From NCBI GenBank assembly GCA_038246575.1, contig JBBRVU010000115.1, positions 1 through 13,134 on the forward strand: 13,134 nucleotides of DNA. The letters run 5' to 3'. A program made the translations under genes and the position numbers. The DNA is from JACCUZ01 sp038246575 (lineage in GTDB: Bacteria; Actinomycetota; Actinomycetes; JACCUZ01). This document shows, one piece after another, positions 1 to 6,256 of this stretch; position 1 is the first letter of the stretch; each line of letters opens with the position of its first letter. The notes under the pieces are model-generated. The model saw nothing but the letters and a program-made list of their open reading frames with translations, had not been told where the DNA came from and made no database searches.

Positions 1-224
1 CGGTAGATGGCGTCGGCGCTGACCAGCTTGAGGTCGACGTACCCGTTGCCGATCGACACGCTCGGGTGGTGTCCGAGCGCGTCGCCCGCCTCGCCCACCG
101 CGGCGACGAACCGTGCGCCGGTGCCGAAGTCGTCGACCAGGTAGCGGGCATGCAGTCCCTGGGCCAGCTTGCGCCAGTCGGTCAGCTTGGCCTCGGCGAT
201 CTCGTCGCCCTTCAGCATGTCCAT
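1..224 (-). CDS. Pterin-4a-carbinolamine dehydratase-like protein, N-terminal part (cut by window edge)
   Basis: The visible 74 residues begin MDMLKGDEIAEAKLTDW and carry the PCD/DCoH pattern: a leading L-x-x-W, an F-x-x-A-V-x-x-A helix at about residues 38-46, and the G-HHP-S-V motif at about residues 51-55, whose histidines bind and dehydrate 4a-hydroxytetrahydropterin in this family. The gene runs off the left edge just after a V-D-L-K-L-V strand. In actinobacteria this kind of N-terminus (W-R-K-L-A-Q-G-L-H-A-R-Y) is, from memory, often fused to a glyoxalase/VOC-like domain, so a longer bidomain protein is possible but not visible here. The start at 224 was chosen because AAGG lies about ten bases upstream. 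TAAGGT at 239-234 could instead be a -10 for a nearly leaderless mRNA. A second ATG lies two codons downstream. Family assignment is good; physiological role is inferred. Confidence 0.8.
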   Translation of the reverse strand, partial: MDMLKGDEIAEAKLTDWRKLAQGLHARYLVDDFGTGARFVAAVGEAGDALGHHPSVSIGNGYVDLKLVSADAIY

Positions 225-318
225 GTTCCGGGGACCTTATCTGTGATTCAGCCGCAGCGCTCGTGCTCATCGCTTCGCCAGCGTCCTCGTTCTGGTCGCG
301 CGGGTCGAGGGGGACCGT

Positions 319-402
319 CTTGCCCTCGGTGTCCCGGGGGTACGACTCCACGACCCCACCGCCGGCCTGCGCAATCGGGTCATGACCCCGGTTTCTCCCA
401 CC
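319..402 (-). pseudogene. Possible C-terminal remnant of a GNAT acetyltransferase
   Basis: Reading the minus strand from 402 gives a short piece that includes DPIAQAGGGVVESYPRDTEGK. The core AGGGVVESYP followed by an acidic/Gly-Lys stretch resembles, from memory, the C-terminal strand of actinobacterial GNAT N-acetyltransferases, where it is normally followed by a S-x-x-F-L-H-N-G-T segment. That continuation is absent in all three minus-strand frames, and the frame is closed by a TGA upstream near 497-495. No start codon or ribosome site serves it. I read it as a leftover of a deleted gene. Chance similarity cannot be excluded for such a short match. Confidence 0.35.
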
Positions 403-408
403 GCTGTC

Positions 409-423
409 TCGGAACCCTTCCGA
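409..423. repeat. Perfect inverted repeat, 6-bp arms
   Basis: TCGGAA and TTCCGA flank a CCC spacer. It sits inside the gene-poor interval upstream of the pterin-dehydratase-like gene. It could be a small operator half-site pair or a transposon-end relic. No neighbouring transposase is visible. Confidence 0.4.
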
Positions 424-493
424 ACAAGCTGCCTTATGGGTGAAGAGCCGCGTCTGGTCGCCGGCTATCACGCACTCTTGGGGCGACGCCGAT

Positions 494-515
494 CACGCTC
501 ATCGGCATGAGCGTG
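494..515. repeat. Perfect 9-bp inverted repeat with 4-nt loop
   Basis: CACGCTCAT is followed by CGGC and then ATGAGCGTG, its exact reverse complement. The outer bases GAT/GTC could extend the stem past a small bulge. There is no T-tract on either side, so a classical intrinsic terminator is not supported. An operator or structured RNA element is possible. Confidence 0.6.
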
Positions 516-682
516 CGGTCATCCGCTCGGTAGTGCCGGATCAGCTCGCAGGCGTCAGCCGTCGGGCTGTTGTGGAGCTGCCACTACTCGACGCTGCCGC
601 CTTCGACGGGCGACCACCTCGGAACGGCCCCTGTGCGTCGTCAGCAAACCATTCAGGCATCAGCCTCCGTGACCGCGGGGCC

Positions 683-1057
683 CTAGAGCACGTAGTGCGC
701 GATGAGCTTGTTCAGATAGGCCACATCGGTCTTGCCCTTGAACTCGAACTTGACCTTGCCTAGACCAGAGAACCAAAGCTCGAGTTCAGCGTCGAGATCA
801 AACGTACCTGCGGTCTCTATCGAGAACGCTTGGATCTTGGAGAAGGGCAGCGAGGTGAAGTCCTTCTTCTTCCCCGTGATGCCCTGGACGTTGACGGCAA
901 TGATCCGCTTGGAAGTGAATGCGATGTAGTCGCGCATCCCCTTGAAAGCAGCGAAGAGCTGCTCGCCCTCGATGAGCAGGGGTTCAATCTGGCCCGAGAC
1001 CTCGGTGAGTGGGACCTGCCCAAGCTTGACGTAGGAAGCGTTCTGAAAGTCAATCAC
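683..1057 (-). CDS. Bacterial PH-domain protein (bPH_1-like)
   Basis: This 124-residue protein reads MIDFQNASYVKLGQVPL at its start and matches the small single-domain bacterial pleckstrin-homology family (PF08000-like). Seen features are a GEQLFAAFKGMRDYIAFTSKRIIAVN stretch with the typical strand-turn-strand (residues about 32-57), then G-K-K-K-D-F-T-S-L-P-F-S-K-I-Q-A-F-S-I-E-T, a D-L-D-A-E-L-E-L-W strand and a C-terminal helix ending near residue 120. Members are soluble and known structures form oligomeric rings; the ligand is unknown. The start is GTG at 1057, supported by GGGGGAA just upstream. Base composition is clearly lower in GC than its neighbours (about 56% in the 120 bases I counted), suggesting recent acquisition. 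No cognate partner gene is adjacent. Confidence 0.8.
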   Translation of the reverse strand: MIDFQNASYVKLGQVPLTEVSGQIEPLLIEGEQLFAAFKGMRDYIAFTSKRIIAVNVQGITGKKKDFTSLPFSKIQAFSIETAGTFDLDAELELWFSGLGKVKFEFKGKTDVAYLNKLIAHYVL

Positions 1058-1369
1058 TGATTCCCCCAGGGCCGCACCGGCAGCCGACGGTTGCGCGACG
1101 GCCAGGGTACAGACCCGTGAGGCACCGGCGGGCTAGCTATTTCGACATGGGAGTGACCAGGTTCTCGTGTGACCGACGTTCTTTGGATGAGTGATAACGG
1201 CACCTCTGTTCGAACACCCCTGCCCGGTGAGCAGCACGCGGGGGCACCCGGCAGAGATCCCAAAGGAGCCAGCGGCTACCGCCCGTCTCGCCCCTGACGT
1301 GTGCGTTCTTCAGTGTCACTGACTGTGGTGGAGCACCACCTATCTCTCGCCTGCGGCACACTTTCCGCC
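1058..1369. other. Intergenic interval between divergent genes
   Basis: These 312 bases separate the PH-domain gene (minus) from the amber-split gene (plus). I find no supported coding sequence; a long minus-strand frame across 1137-1508 has no recognisable protein and overlaps the next gene. It contains the 10-bp palindrome TGTTCGAACA near 1208 and a small hairpin GTGGTG-GAG-CACCAC at 1325-1339. A weak plus-strand promoter, GTGACC then GATAAC about 18 bases later (near 1168-1198), is possible but not convincing. Confidence 0.4.
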
Positions 1370-1693
1370 ATGACGCCGTGGGTGCAGGACGACCGCTGGG
1401 ATCCCGGCAATCCCTCGAACCGTGAGCGAACCCGCCGGTTGCAGTGTCAACTGCGTGCCCACCTGATGCGCTGGGACCCGATCGGCGTCGGAGACGCACC
1501 TGAGGCACAGGACCAGTACGACGTCGACATCAGCGGCCTGCTGCATCTGCTGCACGGTGGAGCGTCCGTGCACGATGTGAACCGGCACTTGATCCGGCTC
1601 GCCGAGGGGTTCGGGGTCCGGTAGCAGCCACCGCTCGAACGACAGGTCGCGAAAACCCTCGTCGCATGGTGGCAGGAGACCACCGCCGAATAG
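1370..1693 (+). pseudogene. Small conserved actinobacterial protein split by an in-frame amber codon
   Basis: The first part (1370-1624, 84 residues) reads MTPWVQDDRWDPGNPSNRE at its start and includes the WDPIGVGDAPEAQDQYD core. This recalls a family of roughly 100-residue uncharacterised proteins (pattern W-D-P-I-G-V, P-E-A-x-D-E-Y-D, L-L-x-x-L-H-x-G-A). The frame stops at TAG 1622-1624. Reading straight on in the same frame gives QPPLERQVAKTLVAWWQETTAE and a second TAG at 1691-1693. That tail fits the expected end of the family (charged helix finishing in A-W-W). The gene therefore looks intact except for one nonsense codon. It may be a recent pseudogene, a truncated but working protein, or a sequencing error. 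No Shine-Dalgarno precedes the ATG, and an upstream in-frame GTG at 1301 is less likely. Function unknown. Confidence 0.6.
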
Positions 1694-1931
1694 CGCGGTT
1701 CCTAGCTGCCGGTGCCACTCGCCGTGCGGATGCACAGAGCTGGCTACTTGTTGACGCTACCGATGCGTGCAGCATCGGGCACGCATTGCGCGTCAGCGGC
1801 ATGAGCTGGATGCGGCGAGGCCGGTGGTGGCGTACGTTCACGCGCCTCCCTGCCTGAAATCTTGGATCGCCCGTTGGGTCGGGAGAGCCGCCGACAGTTT
1901 TATCGTTCCGGACTGCCGAGCGAGAAGAGTT
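1694..1931. other. Non-coding interval downstream of convergent genes
   Basis: No supported gene lies between the amber-split gene and the end of the response regulator. Open frames on both strands here are short and compositionally unconvincing. The one notable element is the stem-loop at 1761-1788. Confidence 0.5.
1761..1788. repeat. Stem-loop with perfect 8-bp arms and an alternative hairpin
   Basis: ATGCGTGC (1763-1770) and GCACGCAT (1779-1786) are exact reverse complements around an 8-nt loop. A G-T and a C-G pair extend the stem outward. A competing hairpin forms within it from CGATGC (1761-1766) and GCATCG (1772-1777). It lies between two genes that converge, so it could help end transcription, but no T-run follows on either strand. 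Confidence 0.45.
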
Positions 1932-2606
1932 CTAGCCGACGCCTGGCTGGGGCGGCGCAGCCTGTTGGCCGAGCCATGCAAGCACCGCCAGGACGCGACG
2001 GTGGGCATCCGGCTGCGGCAGTAGGCCGAGCCTGGTGAAGATGCTGGAGATGTGGCTCTCGATGGTCTTGTCGTTGACTCGCAGCTCTCGGGCCATCGCC
2101 GTGTTGGACCGGCCCTGCGCCATCAGGGAGAGAACGGTCTGCTCGCGGGGGGTCAGCATCGCCACCAGCTCGCGGGTCGAGCGGCGGCCCAACAGGTGTG
2201 CCACGACGTCCGGGTCCAGCACCGTGCCACCTCGGGAGACCTGGCGCAGCGCGTCGACCAGTGCGTCGACATCGACGACCCGGTCTTTTAGGAGGTAGCC
2301 GAAACCCTCAGGATGCTGTCGTGCCAGTTCGGCGGCGTACCGGCTCTCCATCGTCTGCGAGAGCAGCAGCAGACCGAGGTCAGGCCAGCGGTCCCGCAGC
2401 CGGCCCGCGGCCTGCGCACCCTCGTGGGTGTAGGTCGGCGGCATCCGGATGTCGATGATCGCGACGTCCGGCTGGTGCTCCTCGACGCGGCGCTCGAGCT
2501 CGTTTGCGTCACCGGCGATTGCGCAGGTCTCGACGCCGGCCTCAGCAAGCAACCGCTGGAGACCCTCGCGCAGGAGGACGGAGTCGTCCGCGATCACGAC
2601 GCGCAT
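1932..2606 (-). CDS. NarL/LuxR-family response regulator
   Basis: This 224-residue protein has a receiver domain at residues 1-120 and a LuxR helix-turn-helix at about 150-210. The acidic pair D7-D8, phospho-acceptor D52 (in IIDIRMPP), S83 and K107 (GYLLKD) are all present, so phosphorelay chemistry should be intact. The output domain begins LTPREQTVLSLMAQGRSN and has the recognition region NDKTIESHISSIFTRLGL. It should bind DNA as a phosphorylated dimer. The ATG at 2606 sits inside the 3-prime end of the kinase gene (13-nt overlap), so translation is probably coupled. A longer frame reaching to 2846 was rejected because it is antisense-like noise over the kinase ATPase domain. The likely target is the kinase operon itself or the divergent membrane-protein gene at 4754; that is inference. 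Confidence 0.95.
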   Translation of the reverse strand: MRVVIADDSVLLREGLQRLLAEAGVETCAIAGDANELERRVEEHQPDVAIIDIRMPPTYTHEGAQAAGRLRDRWPDLGLLLLSQTMESRYAAELARQHPEGFGYLLKDRVVDVDALVDALRQVSRGGTVLDPDVVAHLLGRRSTRELVAMLTPREQTVLSLMAQGRSNTAMARELRVNDKTIESHISSIFTRLGLLPQPDAHRRVLAVLAWLGQQAAPPQPGVG

Positions 2607-4603
2607 GGCAGCTCCGCCTCGACAACGGTGCCGCGGTCGCTGCTTCTCACGGTCAGCCGACCACCCACGGCCGCCGCACGGTCGGCAAGGCCGCGCAGGC
2701 CACCGCCATCGGGGTCGGCGATGCCCGGCCCGTCGTCGCTGACCCGCACCAGGACGCAGGACCCGACCGGCCGCACGTCGACCCGGACTTGGGCGCCGGC
2801 GGCGTGCTTCATCGCGTTCGCCACGGCCTCGCAGACGATGAACCACGCAGTGCCCTCCACGGCGCGCGGGTAGCGGGTCTCATCGACGTGCAGGTCGAGC
2901 CGGCCGGGGACGCGGCCGGCAAGGTCCTCCACAGCCGCCGACAGCCCGCCGTCGGTCAGCGCGGCCGGGTGCAGCCCGTTGGCCAGCTCGCGCAGCTCGC
3001 GCACGGTGGCCTGGGCCGCGTCGACGCCCACCCGCGCGGCCTGTTGGAGCCTCATCGCGTCGCCGTTGACCAGGGCCGCCTGGAGCTCCATCGCCATCGC
3101 GAGCAGCCGTTGCTGGGCTCCGTCGTGCAGGTCGCGCTCGATCCGCTGCCGCTCTCCGAGCTGCGCCTGCACGATCCGGGCTCGGGACGCTTGCACCTCG
3201 AGCAGCTCGAGAGCCAGCGCCGCGCGGAGGCCGGTCGTCTCCAGGGCCGGGAGCGCCTCAGCCGAGACCGCCCGCGCCAGCTCGGGGTCGCACCGGGCGG
3301 GGTCGAACCCGACCCGCGCCACGGGTTGACCGTGCCGGGTGTGCTCGACGTGGGTCCGGTCCACGTCGGCCGGCGGGCCGCCGTCAGCGGTGACCCACTG
3401 GCCGCGGGCCGCGATCCAGTACGCCACGGTGACGGACGGGTCGCCGAGCGACTGCCGCAGAATGGTGTCGACGGTGGCGCCCGGCTCCGGCTCCCGGGCG
3501 TGCGACCTCACGACGGCGAGCGCCGAGAACCGTCGGCGGCTGAAGCGACGGTCCACGACGTTCTGCAACCGGATCCGCATCGGCGCCGCACAGGCGACGG
3601 CGAGAGCAGCGACGGCCGCGGACGCCGTGGTGCGGTCGCCGGCGCTAAGGCCACGGAGGGTCCTGTCGATGACGACGACCGCGCCCAGGTAGACGGCCAG
3701 GACGCCGCCCGACAGCAAGACGTAGGTCGTCGTGCGCGAGAGGACCTGGTCGACGTCGTAGAGGTGGTACTGCCCGATCGCCAGGCCGGCAGCGATCGGG
3801 ATGACCGCGACGTAGCCCATGGTCGAGACGATGACCAGCAGCGGCCGATCGGTGCCGGCACCGTAGAAGGACAGCCCGACGAACAGGGGCAGCGGGATGA
3901 CGGCCAGCGCCAGCCAGTGCAGCTGACGTCGTTCGATCCCGCGCGAGCGGCGGAACCGCACGAGCAGCGACAGGCCGGCGGCCAGCAGGCCCAGGCCGGT
4001 CAGCGCGCCCGCGCCGGCGCGCACCGCCTCCACAGCACCCGCCCACTGCGGTACTGCGATGGGGTTGCGGACGGCGTGGAAGGGTCGGTCCAGCGCCGTG
4101 TCGGAGATCAGCTTCGCAGCCCACCAGACGGCGGCGGCAAACACCGTGCACCCCGCGACGCGACCCCAGGCCGCCGACACGGGGCGACCGGTGGGCGTCA
4201 GGTGGAGCGCGAGCGACACCAGCACCAGCCACGGGATGAAGCTCGCGTCGCCGAGGACCGCAGCCAGATCGGCGCTCGGCAGGCTGCCGGGGTCGGCCAC
4301 CGCCCCGACTGCGGCGTAGCCGTCCAGGATCCCGGAGAACGCCATGCTGATCCCCAGCCCGGCGAAGCACCAGCCGGCCGGGTTCCTCGGGCGCCGCAGA
4401 AGCAGGACGGTCCCGACCGCCGCGGCGCTGACGATGGCGACAAGGTAGATCAGGCTGGAGGCGGCGCGCAGGTCGTCCCGGCCAAGTTGCTCCAGTCGCC
4501 GGTCGGCGACCGCCACGGCGACGATCGCGACGATCGGCACGCCGACCGCGACAGTGGCAGCTGCGACGGCGCGCCGGTCGGTGGCATGCCCTGCGGGGCT
4601 CAT
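2594..4603 (-). CDS. Multi-pass membrane sensor histidine kinase, NarL type
   Basis: The 669-residue protein starts with about ten hydrophobic segments judged by eye (near 13-33, 49-69, 76-98, 120-137, 148-166, 199-215, 229-247, 254-277, 292-312, 326-343). A cytoplasmic linker with DRRFSRRRF at 351 follows, as in a common actinobacterial kinase group. The dimerisation/phospho-acceptor helix (HisKA_3) is ERQRIERDLHDGAQQRLL with H493. The ATPase domain (about 585-666) shows the N-box E592/N596, the G1 box DDGPGI at 623-628, and the G2 box GGGLRGLADR at 633-642. It phosphorylates the regulator encoded immediately downstream. The stimulus is unknown; the N-terminal membrane block is the presumed sensor. 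No Shine-Dalgarno precedes ATG 4603. A CACCAT six bases upstream could be a -10 for a leaderless message, with no clear -35. Confidence 0.95.
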   Translation of the reverse strand: MSPAGHATDRRAVAAATVAVGVPIVAIVAVAVADRRLEQLGRDDLRAASSLIYLVAIVSAAAVGTVLLLRRPRNPAGWCFAGLGISMAFSGILDGYAAVGAVADPGSLPSADLAAVLGDASFIPWLVLVSLALHLTPTGRPVSAAWGRVAGCTVFAAAVWWAAKLISDTALDRPFHAVRNPIAVPQWAGAVEAVRAGAGALTGLGLLAAGLSLLVRFRRSRGIERRQLHWLALAVIPLPLFVGLSFYGAGTDRPLLVIVSTMGYVAVIPIAAGLAIGQYHLYDVDQVLSRTTTYVLLSGGVLAVYLGAVVVIDRTLRGLSAGDRTTASAAVAALAVACAAPMRIRLQNVVDRRFSRRRFSALAVVRSHAREPEPGATVDTILRQSLGDPSVTVAYWIAARGQWVTADGGPPADVDRTHVEHTRHGQPVARVGFDPARCDPELARAVSAEALPALETTGLRAALALELLEVQASRARIVQAQLGERQRIERDLHDGAQQRLLAMAMELQAALVNGDAMRLQQAARVGVDAAQATVRELRELANGLHPAALTDGGLSAAVEDLAGRVPGRLDLHVDETRYPRAVEGTAWFIVCEAVANAMKHAAGAQVRVDVRPVGSCVLVRVSDDGPGIADPDGGGLRGLADRAAAVGGRLTVRSSDRGTVVEAELPCAS

Positions 4604-4704
4604 GCCGCGATGGTGTCAGTCCCGGGCGGAGTCCGGATCCGGGTAGACCCCGACGCTCGAGCCGGTGCCTCCCCTGATGCCGGACCGGTGCGAACGCCCG
4701 AACG

Positions 4705-4733
4705 TTGGGTCGCGACCGGCTACCGGCTACCTC
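4705..4733 (+). promoter_or_regulatory. Candidate promoter for the membrane-protein gene
   Basis: TTGGGT at 4705-4710 and TACCTC at 4728-4733 are separated by 17 bases in the 150-bp divergent gap between the kinase and the membrane-protein gene. The -10 lacks the final T, so the match is modest. A tandem CCGGCTA CCGGCTA (from about 4717) overlaps the spacer and might be a regulator half-site. Confidence 0.3.
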
Positions 4734-4753
4734 AACGTCCAGGAAGGACCACC

Positions 4754-5449
4754 ATGAGCACCCTCGACCACGACCGGGCCAACGGCCCAGCACAGCTTCG
4801 GCACCGGCTCCGGGCACTCGCCGGGCCGCTTGCGGCGATCGCGCTGTTCGCCGGCTCCACGATCGGGCCGCGGCTGGCCGACACCGTCACCTCGGACCCG
4901 GCGGAGGCGGCCCGGGTCATCGCGGCCGTCAGCGCCGAGCGAGACGCTTCGCTGTGGGCAGGCGTCTTCCTCATGATCGGCCTGGCGCTGCTCGTCCCGT
5001 TCTTCGCAGGCATCACCGCGGTGATCACCCGCCGCGGAGCCGTCCTCGCGACTATCGGCGGGACCCTCGCCATGATCGGTGCAGTCTGCGGCGCCCTGTC
5101 CCAGTGGTTCTTCTTCAGCGAGTTCCAGCTCACCGCCCCCGGCGTCCCGGCCGACGCCGCGGTCGCCGGGCTCACGACCCTGCCGGGCTGGCCGGGCATC
5201 CTGCTCTTCCTGGGGTTCATGGGCTTCCTGACGCTGGGATGGGCCCTGCTGGCCGTGGCCGCATGGCGCAGCGGGGTCTTCCCGCGGTGGCAGGTTGCCG
5301 CCTTCGCCGCAGCGTGGCTCTCGCTGGTGGTCACCCACTCGTTCTGGAGCGCCCTCGTGCTGATCGTCCCCGCTGTCGGCATGGCGACGACGATCGCGGC
5401 CGGCCCGACCCATCCGGCCGCGGTACAGCCAGAACCGGTCGCCGTCTGA
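4754..5449 (+). CDS. Polytopic membrane protein of unknown function
   Basis: The 231-residue protein has about six hydrophobic segments judged by eye: 22-38, 68-91, 97-120, 147-170, about 179-195, and 198-215. The extracytoplasmic-type loop after the first segment is rich in acidic residues and alanine, and the tail is short and proline-rich. The arrangement resembles DUF4386-like integral membrane proteins, but no catalytic motif is visible, so I give no function. The start is firm: AGGAAGGA at 4741-4748 lies five bases from ATG 4754. The gene diverges from the sensor kinase/response regulator pair across 150 bp, a layout often seen when the regulator controls the neighbour. It ends 2 bp from the convergent secreted-protein gene. 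Confidence 0.8.
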   Translation: MSTLDHDRANGPAQLRHRLRALAGPLAAIALFAGSTIGPRLADTVTSDPAEAARVIAAVSAERDASLWAGVFLMIGLALLVPFFAGITAVITRRGAVLATIGGTLAMIGAVCGALSQWFFFSEFQLTAPGVPADAAVAGLTTLPGWPGILLFLGFMGFLTLGWALLAVAAWRSGVFPRWQVAAFAAAWLSLVVTHSFWSALVLIVPAVGMATTIAAGPTHPAAVQPEPVAV

Positions 5450-5451
5450 CC

Positions 5452-6096
5452 TCAAGAACGCGGCCCACACCGTGGCGCCCGAACATCAATGGACGCGAGG
5501 CCAGACTCGGTGCTCGCCATGCAACACGCGGCGAGCCCATGGACCCGGGTGCCGATCGACGTCCGGAGCTGACCGCGCCCCATCTCGCCGAGCACAACCA
5601 GGGCCGTGCGGTCACCGCGCCGGAGCACCCCGAACGTGTGCGTGTCCGACCCGCAGCATCTGCTCGGGAAGTACAGCTGGATCAGACGGATCCGACCTGG
5701 TCCGGCGAGCTCCTCGTCCGCGCGGACGCGGACCGGACCGACGGCTGTGAAGCACGTTCGGACGGCCGACAGCGCCCGCGCGAGCGCCTTCCGCGCCTTC
5801 GTGCGGGTCTTGTAGGCGGCAGCGAGCTCGACGCCCGAGGCGTCGGCGTCCGATGTGTAGGACCGCCGGGCCGTGTCCAGCGCGCCCGTCTTCATCACCG
5901 CCCACGCACCGCAGTCGAACTGCCCGCGAGCCTTGATCGTGCGCCAGCCTTCCCTCGTGCTTCCTTGCGCCATCTCGTCGGCGGTGACCAGATTCCTGCC
6001 GCTCACCGACGCCGCGGCAGCGGCCGGCGAGGCGCTCACGAGGGTCGCGGCGAGCATCAGGATGACGAGTGCGGTGGGACGAAGAACTGACGGCAT
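5452..6096 (-). CDS. Secreted cysteine-containing protein, sensor-domain-like
   Basis: This 214-residue protein has a clear N-terminal export signal (hydrophobic stretch TALVILMLAATLV followed by A-S-P-A-A-A-A-A), so cleavage near residue 29 is expected. The mature part has V-T-A-D-E-M at about 37-42, a helix rich in Lys/Ala ending in A-V-R-T-C (C115) and strands around L-I-Q-L-Y-F-P. The layout loosely recalls PknH-like extracellular or actinobacterial lipoprotein/sensor domains, where a helix ends in a disulfide cysteine. That is a weak similarity from memory. Cysteines are at 62, 115, 147, 148, 191, 192 and 210, suggesting disulfides. The last 35 residues look unlike the rest and may be a read-on tail. 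GGGAGAG six bases before ATG 6096 supports the start. Confidence 0.7.
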   Translation of the reverse strand: MPSVLRPTALVILMLAATLVSASPAAAAASVSGRNLVTADEMAQGSTREGWRTIKARGQFDCGAWAVMKTGALDTARRSYTSDADASGVELAAAYKTRTKARKALARALSAVRTCFTAVGPVRVRADEELAGPGRIRLIQLYFPSRCCGSDTHTFGVLRRGDRTALVVLGEMGRGQLRTSIGTRVHGLAACCMASTESGLASIDVRAPRCGPRS

Positions 6097-6221
6097 GGCG
6101 GACTCTCCCGTGGTCGTGGTCACTGATGCTTGGCGCACGCATGGTGCCGACTCGGTTGCACAGTAGCGAGGGCGCGGCGCCTCGGTCCGCATCGCGACAG
6201 GGCAACGATGACGGCCTGCCC

Positions 6222-6250
6222 TTGACGGTCGCGAGAGGAGACAGGACGGT
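6222..6250 (+). promoter_or_regulatory. Promoter consistent with leaderless start of the MBL-fold gene
   Basis: TTGACG (6222-6227), a 17-base spacer and GACGGT (6245-6250) are followed by exactly six bases and then GTG 6257. That places the transcription start on or next to the start codon. The GAGAGGAGA inside the spacer, which looks like a ribosome site, would then not be transcribed. Confidence 0.5.
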
Positions 6251-6256
6251 CGTGCT

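Larger units (their letters stand above)
225..682. other. Gene-poor interval with inverted repeats and decayed coding traces
   Basis: No convincing intact gene is present in these 458 bases. A plus-strand frame from 440 shows no recognisable protein and runs antisense into the PH-domain gene. The minus strand holds an acetyltransferase-like fragment (319-402) and a short open frame covering about 577-434 that ends at TAA and looks codon-like (contains CELIRHYRADD) but has no good start. Two perfect inverted repeats lie at 409-423 and 494-515. The overall look is of eroded sequence between two minus-strand genes. Confidence 0.5.

Noticed and set aside
440..763. Plus-strand open frame of about 107 codons
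   Set aside because: No recognisable family, no ribosome site, and it overlaps the PH-domain gene in antisense.
1203..1216. GTTCGAAC motif resembling a tRNA T-loop or an SOS box
   Set aside because: The flanking bases do not form a T-stem and no acceptor or anticodon arm is visible. The spaced actinobacterial LexA half-sites are absent.
225..1931. Mobile element or integrated phage remnant
   Set aside because: No transposase, integrase, long terminal repeats or tRNA attachment site could be found. The evidence is limited to eroded sequence and one gene of different composition.
2607..2846. N-terminal extension of the response regulator
   Set aside because: The receiver domain begins exactly at ATG 2606; the extension is Arg-rich shadow of the kinase ATPase domain.
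2504..4753. Long plus-strand open frame antisense to the sensor kinase and continuous with the membrane-protein gene
   Set aside because: It is the high-GC shadow of the kinase: no recognisable domain, Arg/Gly/Asp-rich noise. The real gene starts at ATG 4754 after a strong ribosome site.
6231..6241. GAGAGGAGA as ribosome binding site of the MBL-fold gene
   Set aside because: It lies about 15 bases from GTG 6257, too far for normal use, and falls inside the spacer of a better-fitting leaderless promoter.
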